A DNA stretch of 22,130 bases from an uncultured Pseudoflavonifractor sp. (lineage in GTDB: Bacteria > Bacillota > Clostridia > Oscillospirales > Oscillospiraceae). Shown here piece by piece: positions 1 through 7,711 of this stretch. The notes beneath the pieces are model-generated. The model was not told where the DNA came from and ran no database searches. It worked only from the letters and a program-made list of their open reading frames with translations. Numbering within the stretch: the first letter of the stretch is position 1; the number at the start of each line of letters is the position of its first letter. The position numbers were made by a program, and so were the translations under genes. Location of the stretch: positions 1-22,130 of the forward strand of contig CANOHR010000003.1 of NCBI GenBank assembly GCA_947565875.1, given 5' to 3'.

Positions 1-1546
1 ATTTCGCGTAATCCACAGCCTTGGTCTCCCGGATCACGTTGACCTTGATCTGGCCGGGGTATTCCATCTCGACCTCGATCTTCTTGGCCACCTCTCTGGC
101 CAAAATGACCATCTGGTCCTCGGTAACCTTCTCGGGCTCCACCATAATGCGGATCTCCCGGCCCGCCTGGATGGCAAAGCACTTTTCCACGCCGGGGAAG
201 CTGGCGCCGATCCCCTCCAGGGTCTCCAGACGTTTGATGTAATTCTCCAGGTCCTCCCGCCGGGCGCCGGGACGGGCCGCAGAGATGGCGTCCGCCGCCT
301 GGACCAGCACGGCCACCAGGGTCTTGGCCTCCACGTCGTTGTGGTGGGCCTCGATGGCGTGGATGACCTCCTCGCTCTCATGATACTTTCGGGCCAGTTC
401 CACGCCGATAGCCACGTGGGACACGCCCTCGATCTCGTGGTCGATGGCCTTGCCCAGGTCGTGAAGGAGACCTGCCCGCTTGGCGGTATTCACGTCGGCC
501 CCCAGTTCGGCGGCCATGAGCCCGGCCAGGCGGGCCACCTCCAGCGAGTGGTTCAGGATGTTCTGTCCGTAGCTGGTACGGTACTTCATCCGGCCCAGCA
601 GCTTGATAAGCTCGGGATGGAGACCGTGGACGTTGACCTCGAAGACCGCCCGCTCGCCCTCGGCTTTGATGGTGGCGTCCACCTCCCGCTTGGCTTTCTC
701 CACCATCTCCTCGATACGGGCGGGATGGATCCGCCCGTCCTGGATGAGCCGCTCCAGCGCGATCCGGGCGATCTCCCGACGGACCGGCTCAAAGCAGGAG
801 ACAGTGATGGCTTCGGGGGTATCGTCGATAATGAGGTCCACGCCGGTGAGGGTCTCCAGCGTCCGGATATTCCGGCCTTCCCGGCCGATGATCCGGCCCT
901 TCATATCGTCGGAGGGCAGGGGTACCACGCTCACCGTGGCCTCAGCCACATGGTCGGCAGCGCAGCGCTGGATAGCAAGACCGATGATCTCCCGGGCCAT
1001 ACTGTCCGCTTCCTCTTTGTAGTGGGTCTCAGCCTCCTTGATCTTGGCGGCGGACTCGTGAGTGACCTCCGCCTCCAACTGGCTGACCAGCATATCCTTG
1101 GCCTCTTCCGCGGTCATGCCGGAGATCCGCTCCAACTCGGAGAGTTGCTTCTGCTTGATTTCCTCGATCTCCGCCTTGGACTGCTCCAGGTCGGCAACCT
1201 TCTCTTGAAGGGCTTCTTCCTTCTTTTCCAGATTCTCGGTCTTCTTGTCCAGGTTCTCTTCCTTCTGCTGCAAGCGGTTTTCCTGTTTCTGGATATCGCT
1301 GCGGCGTTCCTTTTCCTCCTTTTCCCACTCGTTCCGGGCGGTAAGGATGGCTTCCTTGGCCTCTACCATGGCTTCCCGCTGCTTGCCCTCTGCGGTCTTG
1401 ATGGCGTCGTTGAGGATCCGCTTGGCTTCCTCCTCAGCAGAGCCCAGCTTCTTTTCCGACACGTTCTTGCGGTACACACTGTCGGCCACGACGCCCACCA
1501 AAAGGGCCGCTACGCCGACGATCACACATAGTAAATTAAATTCCAT
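1..1546 (-). CDS. rny: Ribonuclease Y (complete but for the end of the stop codon)
   Basis: Membrane-anchored endoribonuclease that starts mRNA decay in Firmicutes. The reading frame gives 515 residues and ends in VDYAK, the usual family C-terminus (about 520 residues); only two bases of the stop codon are cut off by the window edge. Visible domains in order are an N-terminal membrane helix (about residues 3-20), a long Lys/Glu/Gln-rich coiled coil (about 25-150), a KH RNA-binding domain with GRIIGREGRNIR at about 215-226, and an HD phosphohydrolase domain with NHSLEVA and LLHDLGKA (metal-binding His-Asp at about 362). The ATG at 1546 is preceded by GGAGGTG with a rather long 13-base spacing; an upstream GTG is followed at once by a stop, so this start is preferred. 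It is divergent from brnQ and has its own promoter and a hairpin-containing leader of about 90 bases. Confidence 0.97.
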   Translation of the reverse strand, partial: MEFNLLCVIVGVAALLVGVVADSVYRKNVSEKKLGSAEEEAKRILNDAIKTAEGKQREAMVEAKEAILTARNEWEKEEKERRSDIQKQENRLQQKEENLDKKTENLEKKEEALQEKVADLEQSKAEIEEIKQKQLSELERISGMTAEEAKDMLVSQLEAEVTHESAAKIKEAETHYKEEADSMAREIIGLAIQRCAADHVAEATVSVVPLPSDDMKGRIIGREGRNIRTLETLTGVDLIIDDTPEAITVSCFEPVRREIARIALERLIQDGRIHPARIEEMVEKAKREVDATIKAEGERAVFEVNVHGLHPELIKLLGRMKYRTSYGQNILNHSLEVARLAGLMAAELGADVNTAKRAGLLHDLGKAIDHEIEGVSHVAIGVELARKYHESEEVIHAIEAHHNDVEAKTLVAVLVQAADAISAARPGARREDLENYIKRLETLEGIGASFPGVEKCFAIQAGREIRIMVEPEKVTEDQMVILAREVAKKIEVEMEYPGQIKVNVIRETKAVDYAK

Positions 1547-1601
1547 AGCGCGCTTTTTACACCTCCGTTTGATTTTTTGGCGGGACTGATCCCAAAAGAA
1601 A

Positions 1602-1624
1602 GAAAGGCGCGTCCGGCGCCTTTC
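1602..1624 (-). terminator. Terminator-like hairpin in the rny leader
   Basis: On the minus strand a 9-bp stem, GAAAGGCGC paired with GCGCCTTTC around a 5-base loop, is followed by TTTCTTTTGGG. It lies between the predicted rny promoter and the rny start codon. Because brnQ is divergent, there is no upstream minus-strand gene for it to terminate. It may attenuate or protect the rny transcript; its function is inferred. Confidence 0.6.
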
Positions 1625-1641
1625 TACAATGCACCATTTCT

Positions 1642-1670
1642 ATTTTAAGGCCAAGCCGCTTTTCTGTCAA
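1642..1670 (-). promoter_or_regulatory. Sigma-A-type promoter for rny
   Basis: Minus strand: TTGACA (1665-1670), 17-base spacer, TAAAAT (1642-1647). This is close to consensus and would start transcription near 1635, giving a leader of about 90 bases before the rny ATG. Confidence 0.75.
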
Positions 1671-1754
1671 GGAGTTTCGTTTGCGAACGGCAGCAAAATG
1701 GGCCGCAGTCTGCCCCAGAGCCTTTTCCCCTCAAAAAAATAGGAGAAAACAGGA

Positions 1755-1783
1755 TTCCATTCCCGGTCTCTTTATGGTACAAT
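1755..1783 (+). promoter_or_regulatory. Extended -10 promoter for brnQ
   Basis: TTCCAT (1755-1760), 17-base spacer, TACAAT (1778-1783) preceded by TGG, which makes a TGn extended -10. The weak -35 is offset by the extended -10. The predicted start is about 25 bases upstream of the ATG at 1814, and the ribosome site GGAAGGAGG lies between. Confidence 0.65.
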
Positions 1784-1813
1784 GGTGACAGATTGTGGAA
1801 GGAGGGCCCCTTT

Positions 1814-3139
1814 ATGCAACAAAAACTCACCCTTCGTCAGTTGGCATTGGTCGGATCCATGCTCTTCGGCCTGTTCTTCGGAGCCGGCAATCTGATCTTT
1901 CCCCTGATCCTGGGGGCCAGGGCAGGCTCCCGGCTGCCTGTTGCCCTGCTGGGACTGCTTATCACCGCTGTGGGGATCCCCTTGCTGGGAGTCATGTCCA
2001 TAGGGATCTCCCGGAGCGAGGGACTTCTGGATCTGTCGGGCCGGGTCTCCCCCCGCTTCCGGCTCCTCTTTACCTGCGCCCTTTATCTCACCATTGGGCC
2101 CCTCTTCGCCATTCCCCGGTGCGCCGCCACCAGCTTTACCATTGGTCTGCTCCCCTTTGCGGAAGATCGGGTATGGCTGTGGCAGCTTGCCTTTTCCCTT
2201 CTGTTCTTCGCCGGGGCGCTATATTTCTCCCTGAACCCCTCTAAGATCCTGGACTCGGTGGGGAAATTTCTGAACCCCGCCTTCCTTTCGCTTCTTGGAG
2301 TTATGTTAATTTCCGCCCTCGTAAACCCTATTCAACCCGTTTTTTCTGTCCAACCAGTAGGAGATTATGTAAACTTTTCTTTCTCCACCGGCTTCCTTCA
2401 GGGCTACGACACCCTGGACGCTCTGGCCAGCCTGGCCTTTGGCATTATCGTGATCCGCTCAGTCCGCCAGTTGGGGGTCACCGAACCGGAGCGGGTAGCC
2501 ATCAGCACGGTAAAAGCCGGAGCGGTGAGTATGTCCCTGATGGCTCTTATCTATGCCGCCACCGCCCTGGTCGGCGCTCAGAGTTACGGCCTGTACGCTG
2601 AAAGGCTTTCTGATCCCGCCTTTACCGGCGGCGACGCCTTCGCTTTGATCGCTCACCACTACTTTGGAAAGGCGGGGGCCCTCCTGCTGGCTGCCACGGT
2701 GACTCTGTGTTGTATGAAGACCGCTGTGGGGCTGGTAACCTCCTGTTCGGAGACCTTTGAGGAGCTTTTTCCTGGAAAGCTCCGGTATCCCCAATGGGCG
2801 GTAGTGTTTAGCGCAGCCTCCTTTCTTATCTCCAACATCGGTCTTTCTCAGATCATCACTTTTTCTGCGCCGGTACTCTACTTCCTCTACCCTCTGGCCA
2901 TCGTCCTGATCCTGCTGGGGCTTTTTGGCCGCTTCTTTGGGCACGCCAGAGGGATCTATCAGTGGACTATGGGCTTCACTTTGGCCGCGGCGGTGCTGGA
3001 GTTGGGGCGAGTCGTAGAAATCCCAGCTGTAATGGACCTGGCCGGACGGTTCCTTCCCTTCTACTCCTACGGCCTGGGCTGGGTGGTCCCGGCGGCAGTG
3101 GGGTTCGTTGTGGGAATGGTGCTGGAGAAACGTAAATGA
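1814..3139 (+). CDS. brnQ: Branched-chain amino acid carrier, LIV-II/BrnQ family
   Basis: Cation-coupled uptake of leucine, isoleucine and valine across the cytoplasmic membrane. The 441-residue product matches the usual family length of about 440. It is almost wholly hydrophobic, with about twelve predicted membrane segments. The N-terminal stretch LFGLFFGAGNLIFP is the family's most recognisable motif, followed by the GARAGSRLP loop and further on SLAFGIIVIRSVRQLG. The start chosen is the ATG at 1814, 8-9 bases after GGAAGGAGG; an in-frame TTG at 1793 overlaps that ribosome site region and is rejected. It is a single-gene unit divergent from rny and convergent with the membrane-protein gene at 3192-4490, from which a shared hairpin separates it. 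The substrate is inferred from the family. Confidence 0.95.
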   Translation: MQQKLTLRQLALVGSMLFGLFFGAGNLIFPLILGARAGSRLPVALLGLLITAVGIPLLGVMSIGISRSEGLLDLSGRVSPRFRLLFTCALYLTIGPLFAIPRCAATSFTIGLLPFAEDRVWLWQLAFSLLFFAGALYFSLNPSKILDSVGKFLNPAFLSLLGVMLISALVNPIQPVFSVQPVGDYVNFSFSTGFLQGYDTLDALASLAFGIIVIRSVRQLGVTEPERVAISTVKAGAVSMSLMALIYAATALVGAQSYGLYAERLSDPAFTGGDAFALIAHHYFGKAGALLLAATVTLCCMKTAVGLVTSCSETFEELFPGKLRYPQWAVVFSAASFLISNIGLSQIITFSAPVLYFLYPLAIVLILLGLFGRFFGHARGIYQWTMGFTLAAAVLELGRVVEIPAVMDLAGRFLPFYSYGLGWVVPAAVGFVVGMVLEKRK

Positions 3140-3157
3140 AAGCTTTGCCCCATGCGC

Positions 3158-3193
3158 AAAATACCCCCGGGATGGTATCCCGGGGGTATTTTT
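3158..3193. terminator. Bidirectional intrinsic terminator between brnQ and the CmpB-family gene
   Basis: A perfect 16-bp inverted repeat (3158-3173 with 3177-3192) encloses a 3-base loop, with A-rich and T-rich ends so that it works in both directions. The minus-strand neighbour's TAA stop codon (3192-3194) begins in the last base of the stem, so the two convergent genes share one compact terminator. Confidence 0.9.
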
Positions 3194-4490
3194 ATCCGTC
3201 GGTCCGCACGGCGGCAGGGTATATCTTGTTCAGACGCTCGTCCCCATAGTGTTCGTCCAGGTATTCCTCCACCGCGTTCTGGGGCGGGAGTCCCTGGGAG
3301 CGGGTCTCCAGACGGCCCAGAGCGGCGGCGCTTACCAGCATGTCGCAGACAAAGAATACCGTCAATAGCCAGGTGAGGGGTCTTCCCCACTTTCGAGGGA
3401 TCCGCTCAATAAGGCCGGAAAGCTTGGGGTAGCAGAAGCGGACCCATACCACCGCCGCGATACCCCAGAAAAAACAGTAGAGAAGATTGACTCGCCCAGC
3501 TAGATTAAAGGGAATGTGGCTGTAGTCCCAAAAAACCACCCCGAAAACCAGTTCAGTAAATACGCTGCATAAGTATTCATAGGCGCCCCCCAGAAGGGTA
3601 CCCGCCAGGAAAAGAAAGCTGTCCGACCGGTCCTGGTACCGATGGAGCAGAAGGCTTGCCAAGGCCATGGCCAGACCCCAGACAATGGAGAAGGGGCCCC
3701 AGACCACGCTGGAACGGGACATCCACACCCCGGCTGTAAGGCGGCAGAAGATGGTCTCCACCACATCCCCCAGAAAGGCTCCGATCAAAAAGAGCCAGAA
3801 GAGCTTATGAAAGCCGCAGCCGGCGGCAAAGACAACGCTCTTTTCCCGCTTCTTCTGAAAATCCGCCTGAGGGTGGGCCTTCTGGATCCGGCCTTCCGTT
3901 TTTTTCAGCACCCAGGTCCCAAGCCGGACGCTTAACGCTCCCAGCCGGGAACTCAACTCCTCCACCCTGGGCATACGGTGGAGGGTACCTGCCAGGGTGA
4001 GGGAGGTGGCCAGACAGTCCAGGGCCAATATCGCCAACAGGATCCAAAGCAGGATATGGGCCAGGGTGGGCGGGATGGCATTCCCCAGCCAGCCCAGCAT
4101 AGGGATGAGCCACCTTACCGCCACCGCGCCCAGAACGCCCCACAGTATGGACCCCGCAAAACAGATGTGGCCATCCAGATTCCACTTCCGGTCCGAATAG
4201 TCCCACCACCGGGCTCCCGTCAGCTTTAGCAGCCAATGTCCCGCCAGCCACTCGGCCACGGTGGCGTAAATGGCGCTGCCCAAAAAAAGGAAGAGCCAAT
4301 TACCCATCAGATCCCGGAGGGCAATGCTGATGACCACTCCCGCTGCGCCGTATACCACACACACGGGGCCAAAGAGAAGGCTCCGGTCCACGTATTTTCG
4401 CTCCTGAACGGCGGCAATAGCAGTCTCCAGCAGCCAGCCCAGGAAGGAGTAGCAAAAAAAGAGCCAGACAAGGCGGTAAAAGGTTTCCAT
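3192..4490 (-). CDS. CmpB-family (PF06541) multi-pass membrane protein with duplicated domain
   Basis: A 432-residue integral membrane protein of the family annotated 'putative ABC-transporter type IV' (CmpB), whose function is not established. The CmpB unit occurs twice. The first half has FLGWLLETAIAAVQERKYVD, then LLFGPVCVVYGAAG, then WDYSDRKWNLDGHICF. The second half repeats the pattern as FLGDVVETIFCRL, VVWGPFSIVWGLA, and WDYSHIPFNLAGRVNLLYCF. The halves are joined by a basic cytoplasmic linker (about residues 185-225). No ATP-binding partner is nearby, so 'ABC transporter' should not be read as a known role. The ATG at 4490 follows GAGGAAGG at good spacing. It lies just downstream of the dCMP deaminase gene on the same strand, but a strong terminator separates them. 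Confidence 0.85.
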   Translation of the reverse strand: METFYRLVWLFFCYSFLGWLLETAIAAVQERKYVDRSLLFGPVCVVYGAAGVVISIALRDLMGNWLFLFLGSAIYATVAEWLAGHWLLKLTGARWWDYSDRKWNLDGHICFAGSILWGVLGAVAVRWLIPMLGWLGNAIPPTLAHILLWILLAILALDCLATSLTLAGTLHRMPRVEELSSRLGALSVRLGTWVLKKTEGRIQKAHPQADFQKKREKSVVFAAGCGFHKLFWLFLIGAFLGDVVETIFCRLTAGVWMSRSSVVWGPFSIVWGLAMALASLLLHRYQDRSDSFLFLAGTLLGGAYEYLCSVFTELVFGVVFWDYSHIPFNLAGRVNLLYCFFWGIAAVVWVRFCYPKLSGLIERIPRKWGRPLTWLLTVFFVCDMLVSAAALGRLETRSQGLPPQNAVEEYLDEHYGDERLNKIYPAAVRTDG

Positions 4491-4518
4491 GGCAAGGGTC
4501 CTTCCTCTACATTATGGT

Positions 4519-4546
4519 AAAAAAACGGCGGGGGCAAGCCCCCGCC
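4519..4546 (-). terminator. Intrinsic terminator after the dCMP deaminase gene
   Basis: Minus strand: GGCGGGGGC, a 2-base loop, GCCCCCGCC, then G and seven T residues (A run at 4519-4525 on the plus strand). It lies 85 bases past the deaminase stop codon and just before the ribosome site of the CmpB-family gene. Its outer edge carries the GTAGGG motif of the short palindromic repeat family seen elsewhere in the window. Confidence 0.85.
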
Positions 4547-4630
4547 CTACCGAGATATGAGGTGCGCCGGGTCGGTAAAGCAAGCGGCGGGCCGGGCGTC
4601 CCTCCCTACGGGATATACGGTGGGCCGGGG

Positions 4631-5125
4631 TCACAGCGTCTGGGGAAGCTGGGGAAGGGAGTCGTCCTCCTCCACCCACTCTTTTTGCACGTCCACCACC
4701 CGGTATTCCGTAGGGGTATCCCGGATCACCAGGCGGATAATACCTGCATTGATGATGAGGCGGCGGCACATGGAGCAGGAGGTGGAGCCGGGGATCAACT
4801 CCCCCGTCTTAGGGTCCCGGCAGACCATGTAGAGGGTTGCCCCGATGGTCTCGCTCCGGGCGGCGGAAATGATGGCATTGGCCTCGGCATGGACGCTGCG
4901 GCACAGTTCGTAACGCTCTCCTGAAGGGATCTTCATGGCCTCCCGGGTGCAGTAGCCTAAGTCGGCACAGTTTTTCCGGCCCCTGGGAGCGCCGTTGTAG
5001 CCGGTGGAGATGATCTCATCATTCTGAACGATGATGGCCCCGTAACACCGTCTGAGGCAGGTGGACCGCTCCAGCGCAGCCTGGGCAATGTCCAGATAAT
5101 AATTTTCTTTGTCGATACGGCCCAT
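4631..5125 (-). CDS. Deoxycytidylate (dCMP) deaminase, ComEB-like
   Basis: Zinc-dependent deaminase expected to convert dCMP to dUMP for dTMP synthesis. The 164-residue product has the full catalytic set: His79-Ala-Glu81 (zinc ligand and proton shuttle) and Cys117-x-x-Cys120 (zinc ligands) in TSCSMCRRLIINAGI. The usual Pro before the first Cys is Ser here. The CYGAIIVQNDEIISTGYNG segment and the second Cys-rich region (Cys53, Cys59, Cys75) are typical of dCMP rather than cytidine deaminases. The ATG at 5125 follows AAAGGGGG. Its own promoter lies directly upstream, and it is divergent from the zinc-ribbon gene. In some Firmicutes the homologue is called comEB because of its place in the competence operon; no com genes are near here. 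Confidence 0.93.
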   Translation of the reverse strand: MGRIDKENYYLDIAQAALERSTCLRRCYGAIIVQNDEIISTGYNGAPRGRKNCADLGYCTREAMKIPSGERYELCRSVHAEANAIISAARSETIGATLYMVCRDPKTGELIPGSTSCSMCRRLIINAGIIRLVIRDTPTEYRVVDVQKEWVEEDDSLPQLPQTL

Positions 5126-5152
5126 GGAAAGGCCCCCTTTCCGGTTTTCTAC

Positions 5153-5181
5153 AGTATATCTGTTTTTTCGTTTTATGGCAA
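5153..5181 (-). promoter_or_regulatory. Sigma-A-type promoter for the dCMP deaminase gene
   Basis: Minus strand: TTGCCA (5176-5181), 17-base spacer, TATACT (5153-5158). Spacing is ideal, and the predicted start is about 20 bases before the ATG. Confidence 0.75.
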
Positions 5182-5238
5182 GACCCAGTTCTTCTCAGGA
5201 GGAAGATCAAAATTTGTGGGGATGAGCCCGTGCCTGGA

Positions 5239-5311
5239 CGGGCGACCACAAGAGTCGCCCCTACAGATTTATAACGGACATATGCATAGGGGAAACCCTT
5301 GTGGTCGCCCG
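5239..5311. repeat. 73-base element bounded by perfect 14-bp inverted repeats
   Basis: CGGGCGACCACAAG at 5239-5252 is the exact reverse complement of 5298-5311. Within the left arm GGCGAC also pairs with GTCGCC, followed by CCCTAC, a member of the window's short palindrome family. The enclosed sequence is AT-richer and has no reading frame. It sits six bases before the 177-base structured repeat. A small non-autonomous mobile element (MITE-like) or a composite of two palindromes is possible. Confidence 0.6.
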
Positions 5312-5317
5312 CCTAGT

Positions 5318-5494
5318 GGTGCTATGTCAGCCTTTCCCGGAAGAGATCCGTGTCAGGCTGCGAACAGGTCAGGACGCAGAGGAGATCTAAACCCTCCGAT
5401 TCCGTAAAACCGGCTCTGGGGCCTTTGACCCCGCCGCCGTTTTCGCTCCACTCTGGGCTTAGCCTCCCCTACTGACCCGTTCTCCGCCCTTCTT
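5318..5494 (+). repeat. 177-base structured repeat, copy A (possible ncRNA)
   Basis: This segment matches the reverse complement of 10673-10849 over its full 177 bases. The first 59 bases agree at about 51 positions and the last 22 at all but one; the middle has diverged. The core can fold as a long hairpin from GAACAGGTCAG (5362-5372) to CTGACCCGTTC (5472-5482). Nested pairings are GGAG/CTCC, CTAAaCCC/GGGcTTAG, AAAAC/GTTTT, CGGC/GCCG and GGGG/CCCC. A small hairpin CAGCCT/AGGCTG precedes it. No protein is encoded. It lies between two divergent genes and is not obviously part of either transcript. The strand given is arbitrary because the transcribed direction is unknown. Confidence 0.75.
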
Positions 5495-5521
5495 GTTCAC
5501 ACATTGTTTACGTTTCCTTTC

Positions 5522-5550
5522 TTGACCTTCCGGCCTTAAAAGACTATCAT
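5522..5550 (+). promoter_or_regulatory. Sigma-A-type promoter for the zinc-ribbon membrane protein
   Basis: TTGACC (5522-5527), 17-base spacer, TATCAT (5545-5550). The predicted start is about 27 bases upstream of the ATG at 5584. Confidence 0.65.
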
Positions 5551-5583
5551 AGGCTTTATAAAAGACATACTGGGGGTGAAGGT

Positions 5584-5973
5584 ATGAACTGGCTGCGGCG
5601 GATGATGACCGGGCGCTATGGATCTGACCAACTGGGTCTTGCCCTGGTAGGGCTGTATATGGTCCTCTACCTTCTCTCACGGTTTTTTCACAGTTCCCTT
5701 CTGAGCCTGTTGGCCACCACGGCCATTCTGTGGGGCTTTTACCGGATGTTTTCCCGGCAGCTGGAGCGCCGGAGAATGGAAAACGTCCGGTTCCTGGAGG
5801 CCGTCGGCCCTATCGTACGGCGGTATAACGTCAATAAGTGCCGCCGTCAGGACAGGGAACATTGCTATTTCAAGTGCCCCAACTGCGGCCAGCAGCTTCG
5901 GGTACCCAAGGGGAAGGGAAAGCTGTCCATCACCTGCCGGAATTGCGGAGTCAGCTTTGAGAAAAAGACCTGA
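5584..5973 (+). CDS. Small membrane protein with C-terminal zinc ribbon
   Basis: A 129-residue protein of unknown function. Residues about 17-33 (LGLALVGLYMVLYLLSRFF) and 37-54 (LLSLLATTAILWGFYRMF) look like two membrane helices. A basic region follows, then a C-terminal Cys4 zinc ribbon with CPNCG and CRNCG knuckles spaced about 20 residues apart. Membrane plus zinc-ribbon proteins of this kind are common in Clostridia but have no agreed role. Nucleic-acid or protein binding at the membrane face would be a guess. The start is supported by GGGGGTG six bases before the ATG. It is a single gene with its own promoter and a strong terminator. Confidence 0.85.
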   Translation: MNWLRRMMTGRYGSDQLGLALVGLYMVLYLLSRFFHSSLLSLLATTAILWGFYRMFSRQLERRRMENVRFLEAVGPIVRRYNVNKCRRQDREHCYFKCPNCGQQLRVPKGKGKLSITCRNCGVSFEKKT

Positions 5974-5986
5974 AATGAATATACAG

Positions 5987-6014
5987 AAAGGGCCGGGAAA
6001 TCCCGGCCCTTTTT
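5987..6014 (+). terminator. Intrinsic terminator after the zinc-ribbon gene
   Basis: GGGCCGGG and CCCGGCCC pair around a 4-base loop, with flanking AAA/TTT extending the stem, and end in a run of five T residues 14 bases after the stop codon. Confidence 0.9.
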
Positions 6015-6094
6015 CGTTTGTTGGGAAGATAAATATAAATTTAGCGTTGTACCATTTTGCCGGTAGGAACAGCAAACAGGCAAGGTCATTGTGC

Positions 6095-6115
6095 CGGGCG
6101 GATGATATCCGCCCG
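6095..6115. repeat. GC-rich palindrome downstream of mnmE
   Basis: CGGGCGGAT and ATCCGCCCG form a 9-bp stem with a 3-base loop. It lies about 50 bases past the mnmE stop codon but has no T run on the minus strand, so it may stabilise a 3' end rather than terminate. It resembles the other short palindromes in the window but lacks the GTAGGG edge. Confidence 0.55.
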
Positions 6116-6161
6116 CCCAGGGATGGAACCACCTATAAATTTTCATTTCCCGTCTCCGCCC

Positions 6162-7532
6162 TTATTTCCCCACGCAGAATCGCTGGAAGATCCTGTTGGT
6201 CACATCCTCCCGGACCGTCTTTCCTGTCAGTTCTCCCAATGCGGAGAGAGCCTCCTCCGCATCGGTGAGGAGGGCATCAGGGGTAACTCCCGCCTCCAGA
6301 GACGCCTGGGCGCGCCGGACCGCCTCCAGCGCCCGCCCTGCCGCCTCCGCTTGACGGGCGTTGGTAAGAAGCTCCCCCCCCGCCTCTCCCCCACCCTGGG
6401 AAAAGAGGCCGGCCACCGCCTGGCCCAGCGCCTCCAGTCCCAGGCCCAGCTTGGCGCTGATCTCCAACTCACCGGGAAAGGCCGGAAGAGGCCGGGGAAT
6501 GTCTGCCGGAGGCAAGTCACATTTATTGTAAAGTACCAGGGTGGGGGCCAGGGAGATTGCCTCCTGGGCAAGGGCCAGGGCCTCCCCGGTAAGACCGGTG
6601 GACCGGTCCACCACCACCAGGATCAACTCCGCCTGCTCCATGGCCCGGCGGCTCCGCTCCACCCCAAGCCGCTCCACCCGGTCCTCCGTCTCCCGGAGTC
6701 CGGCAGTGTCAATCAAACGGAGCAATACTCCACCCAGAACGCACCGCTCCTCCACCGTATCCCTGGTGGTGCCGGGGATCTCGGTGACGATGGCCCGCTC
6801 GTAGCCCACCAGAGCGTTGAGAAGGGAGGATTTCCCCGCGTTGGGAAGACCCACGATGGCGCAGGGGATCCCCTTCGTCAGGCGCCGCCCCCGGTCATAG
6901 GTAGCCAAAAGAGCCCTCAGGCCCTCCTCCGCCCCGGTCAGAGCTTTGCCCACCGTTTTCATAGTAAAGGGATCCAACTCCTCATCGGGATAGTCCAGCA
7001 CCGCATGAAAATGGGCCATCACATCCACCAGGCCCTCATAGACCTCCTCCACCCGGCGGGAGAGCTCCCCCGACAGCTGGCCCGCCGCCACCCGGGCCCC
7101 GGCGGGAGTCTCGGCGTCAATCAGGTCCATCACCGCCTCGGCCTGAGTCAAGTCCAGCTTGCCGTTCAGAAAGGCCCGCCTGGTAAACTCCCCCGGCAGC
7201 GCCTGTCGGGCCCCCTGGGCAAAAAGAGCTTCCAGAGCCAATGTAAGTACCATAGGTGAGCCGTGACACTGAAGTTCGGCGGTCTCCTCCCCAGTGTAGC
7301 TGCGGGGAGCCTGAGACCAGGTCCCCAGCACCTTATCCACCGCCCGTCCTTCCCGGTCCCGGAGAGTCCCGTACACCAGGCGCCCTGGGGGGTGATCCCG
7401 GAGGGGACGGCCATCCGCAGGGGAAAATACCGCCCCAGCACAGTCCGCCGCAGCGTCCCCCGACAGTCGCAGGATCCCTACAGCGCTTCTCCCCCAAGCA
7501 GTTGCCGCCGCAGCAATCAATTCGGAGCCCAT
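6162..7532 (-). CDS. mnmE: tRNA uridine-5-carboxymethylaminomethyl modification GTPase MnmE
   Basis: With MnmG, this GTPase modifies U34 in the wobble position of certain tRNAs. The 456 residues match the family length. The order is an N-terminal tetrahydrofolate-binding domain (AVGILRLSG near the start; ELQCHGSPMV), a helical domain, and an inserted GTPase domain with P-loop GLPNAGKSS (about 228-236), IPGTTRDT, DTAGL (about 274) and NKCD (about 335). The C-terminal FCVGK keeps the essential Cys of the canonical FC(I/V)GK tail. The ATG at 7532 follows AAGGGGAG. In many Firmicutes mnmE sits in the jag-mnmE-mnmG cluster near oriC; here it stands alone, with neither partner in view. Confidence 0.96.
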   Translation of the reverse strand: MGSELIAAAATAWGRSAVGILRLSGDAAADCAGAVFSPADGRPLRDHPPGRLVYGTLRDREGRAVDKVLGTWSQAPRSYTGEETAELQCHGSPMVLTLALEALFAQGARQALPGEFTRRAFLNGKLDLTQAEAVMDLIDAETPAGARVAAGQLSGELSRRVEEVYEGLVDVMAHFHAVLDYPDEELDPFTMKTVGKALTGAEEGLRALLATYDRGRRLTKGIPCAIVGLPNAGKSSLLNALVGYERAIVTEIPGTTRDTVEERCVLGGVLLRLIDTAGLRETEDRVERLGVERSRRAMEQAELILVVVDRSTGLTGEALALAQEAISLAPTLVLYNKCDLPPADIPRPLPAFPGELEISAKLGLGLEALGQAVAGLFSQGGGEAGGELLTNARQAEAAGRALEAVRRAQASLEAGVTPDALLTDAEEALSALGELTGKTVREDVTNRIFQRFCVGK

Positions 7533-7605
7533 ATCTCTCTCCCCTTCTTGAATTTCGTTTATTCTGACTGTAAAATTTCTCTTGACAGATTTTATGTAAA
7601 CTTAT

Positions 7606-7633
7606 ATTGTATACTTTCCCTTTCACTTGTTAA
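7606..7633 (-). promoter_or_regulatory. Sigma-A-type promoter for mnmE
   Basis: Minus strand: TTAACA (7628-7633), 16-base spacer, TACAAT (7606-7611), within an AT-rich stretch. It gives a leader of about 65-70 bases. Confidence 0.6.
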
Positions 7634-7643
7634 CATAATCGTG

Positions 7644-7673
7644 TGTGGAAAATCCGGTGGACAATGTGGAAAA
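7644..7673 (-). promoter_or_regulatory. Two DnaA-box-like sites upstream of the mnmE promoter
   Basis: TTTTCCACA occurs twice on the minus strand, at 7644-7652 and 7665-7673. Both fit the relaxed DnaA-box pattern TTWTNCACA exactly and are 21 bases (two helical turns) apart. They lie just upstream of the predicted mnmE -35 box in an AT-rich region. DnaA binding is inferred from sequence only. Confidence 0.45.
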
Positions 7674-7711
7674 CGTTGCTATCACTGAATTTGTTACATT
7701 TTGTAACTTTT

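Noticed and set aside
341..1531. Long plus-strand open frame of 396 codons opposite rny
   Set aside because: It is the antisense shadow of the GC-rich rny gene. It lacks a ribosome site and has no recognisable domain, whereas the minus strand encodes a full RNase Y.
5318..5494. 6S RNA identity for the 177-base element
   Set aside because: Length and a long bulged hairpin are suggestive, but no diagnostic central-bubble sequence was recognised, and copy B ends inside a gene's stop codon.
6057..7259. Plus-strand open frame of 400 codons opposite mnmE
   Set aside because: Shadow of mnmE; the sequence is low in complexity (Pro, Gly, His, Arg rich), and all GTPase motifs are on the other strand.
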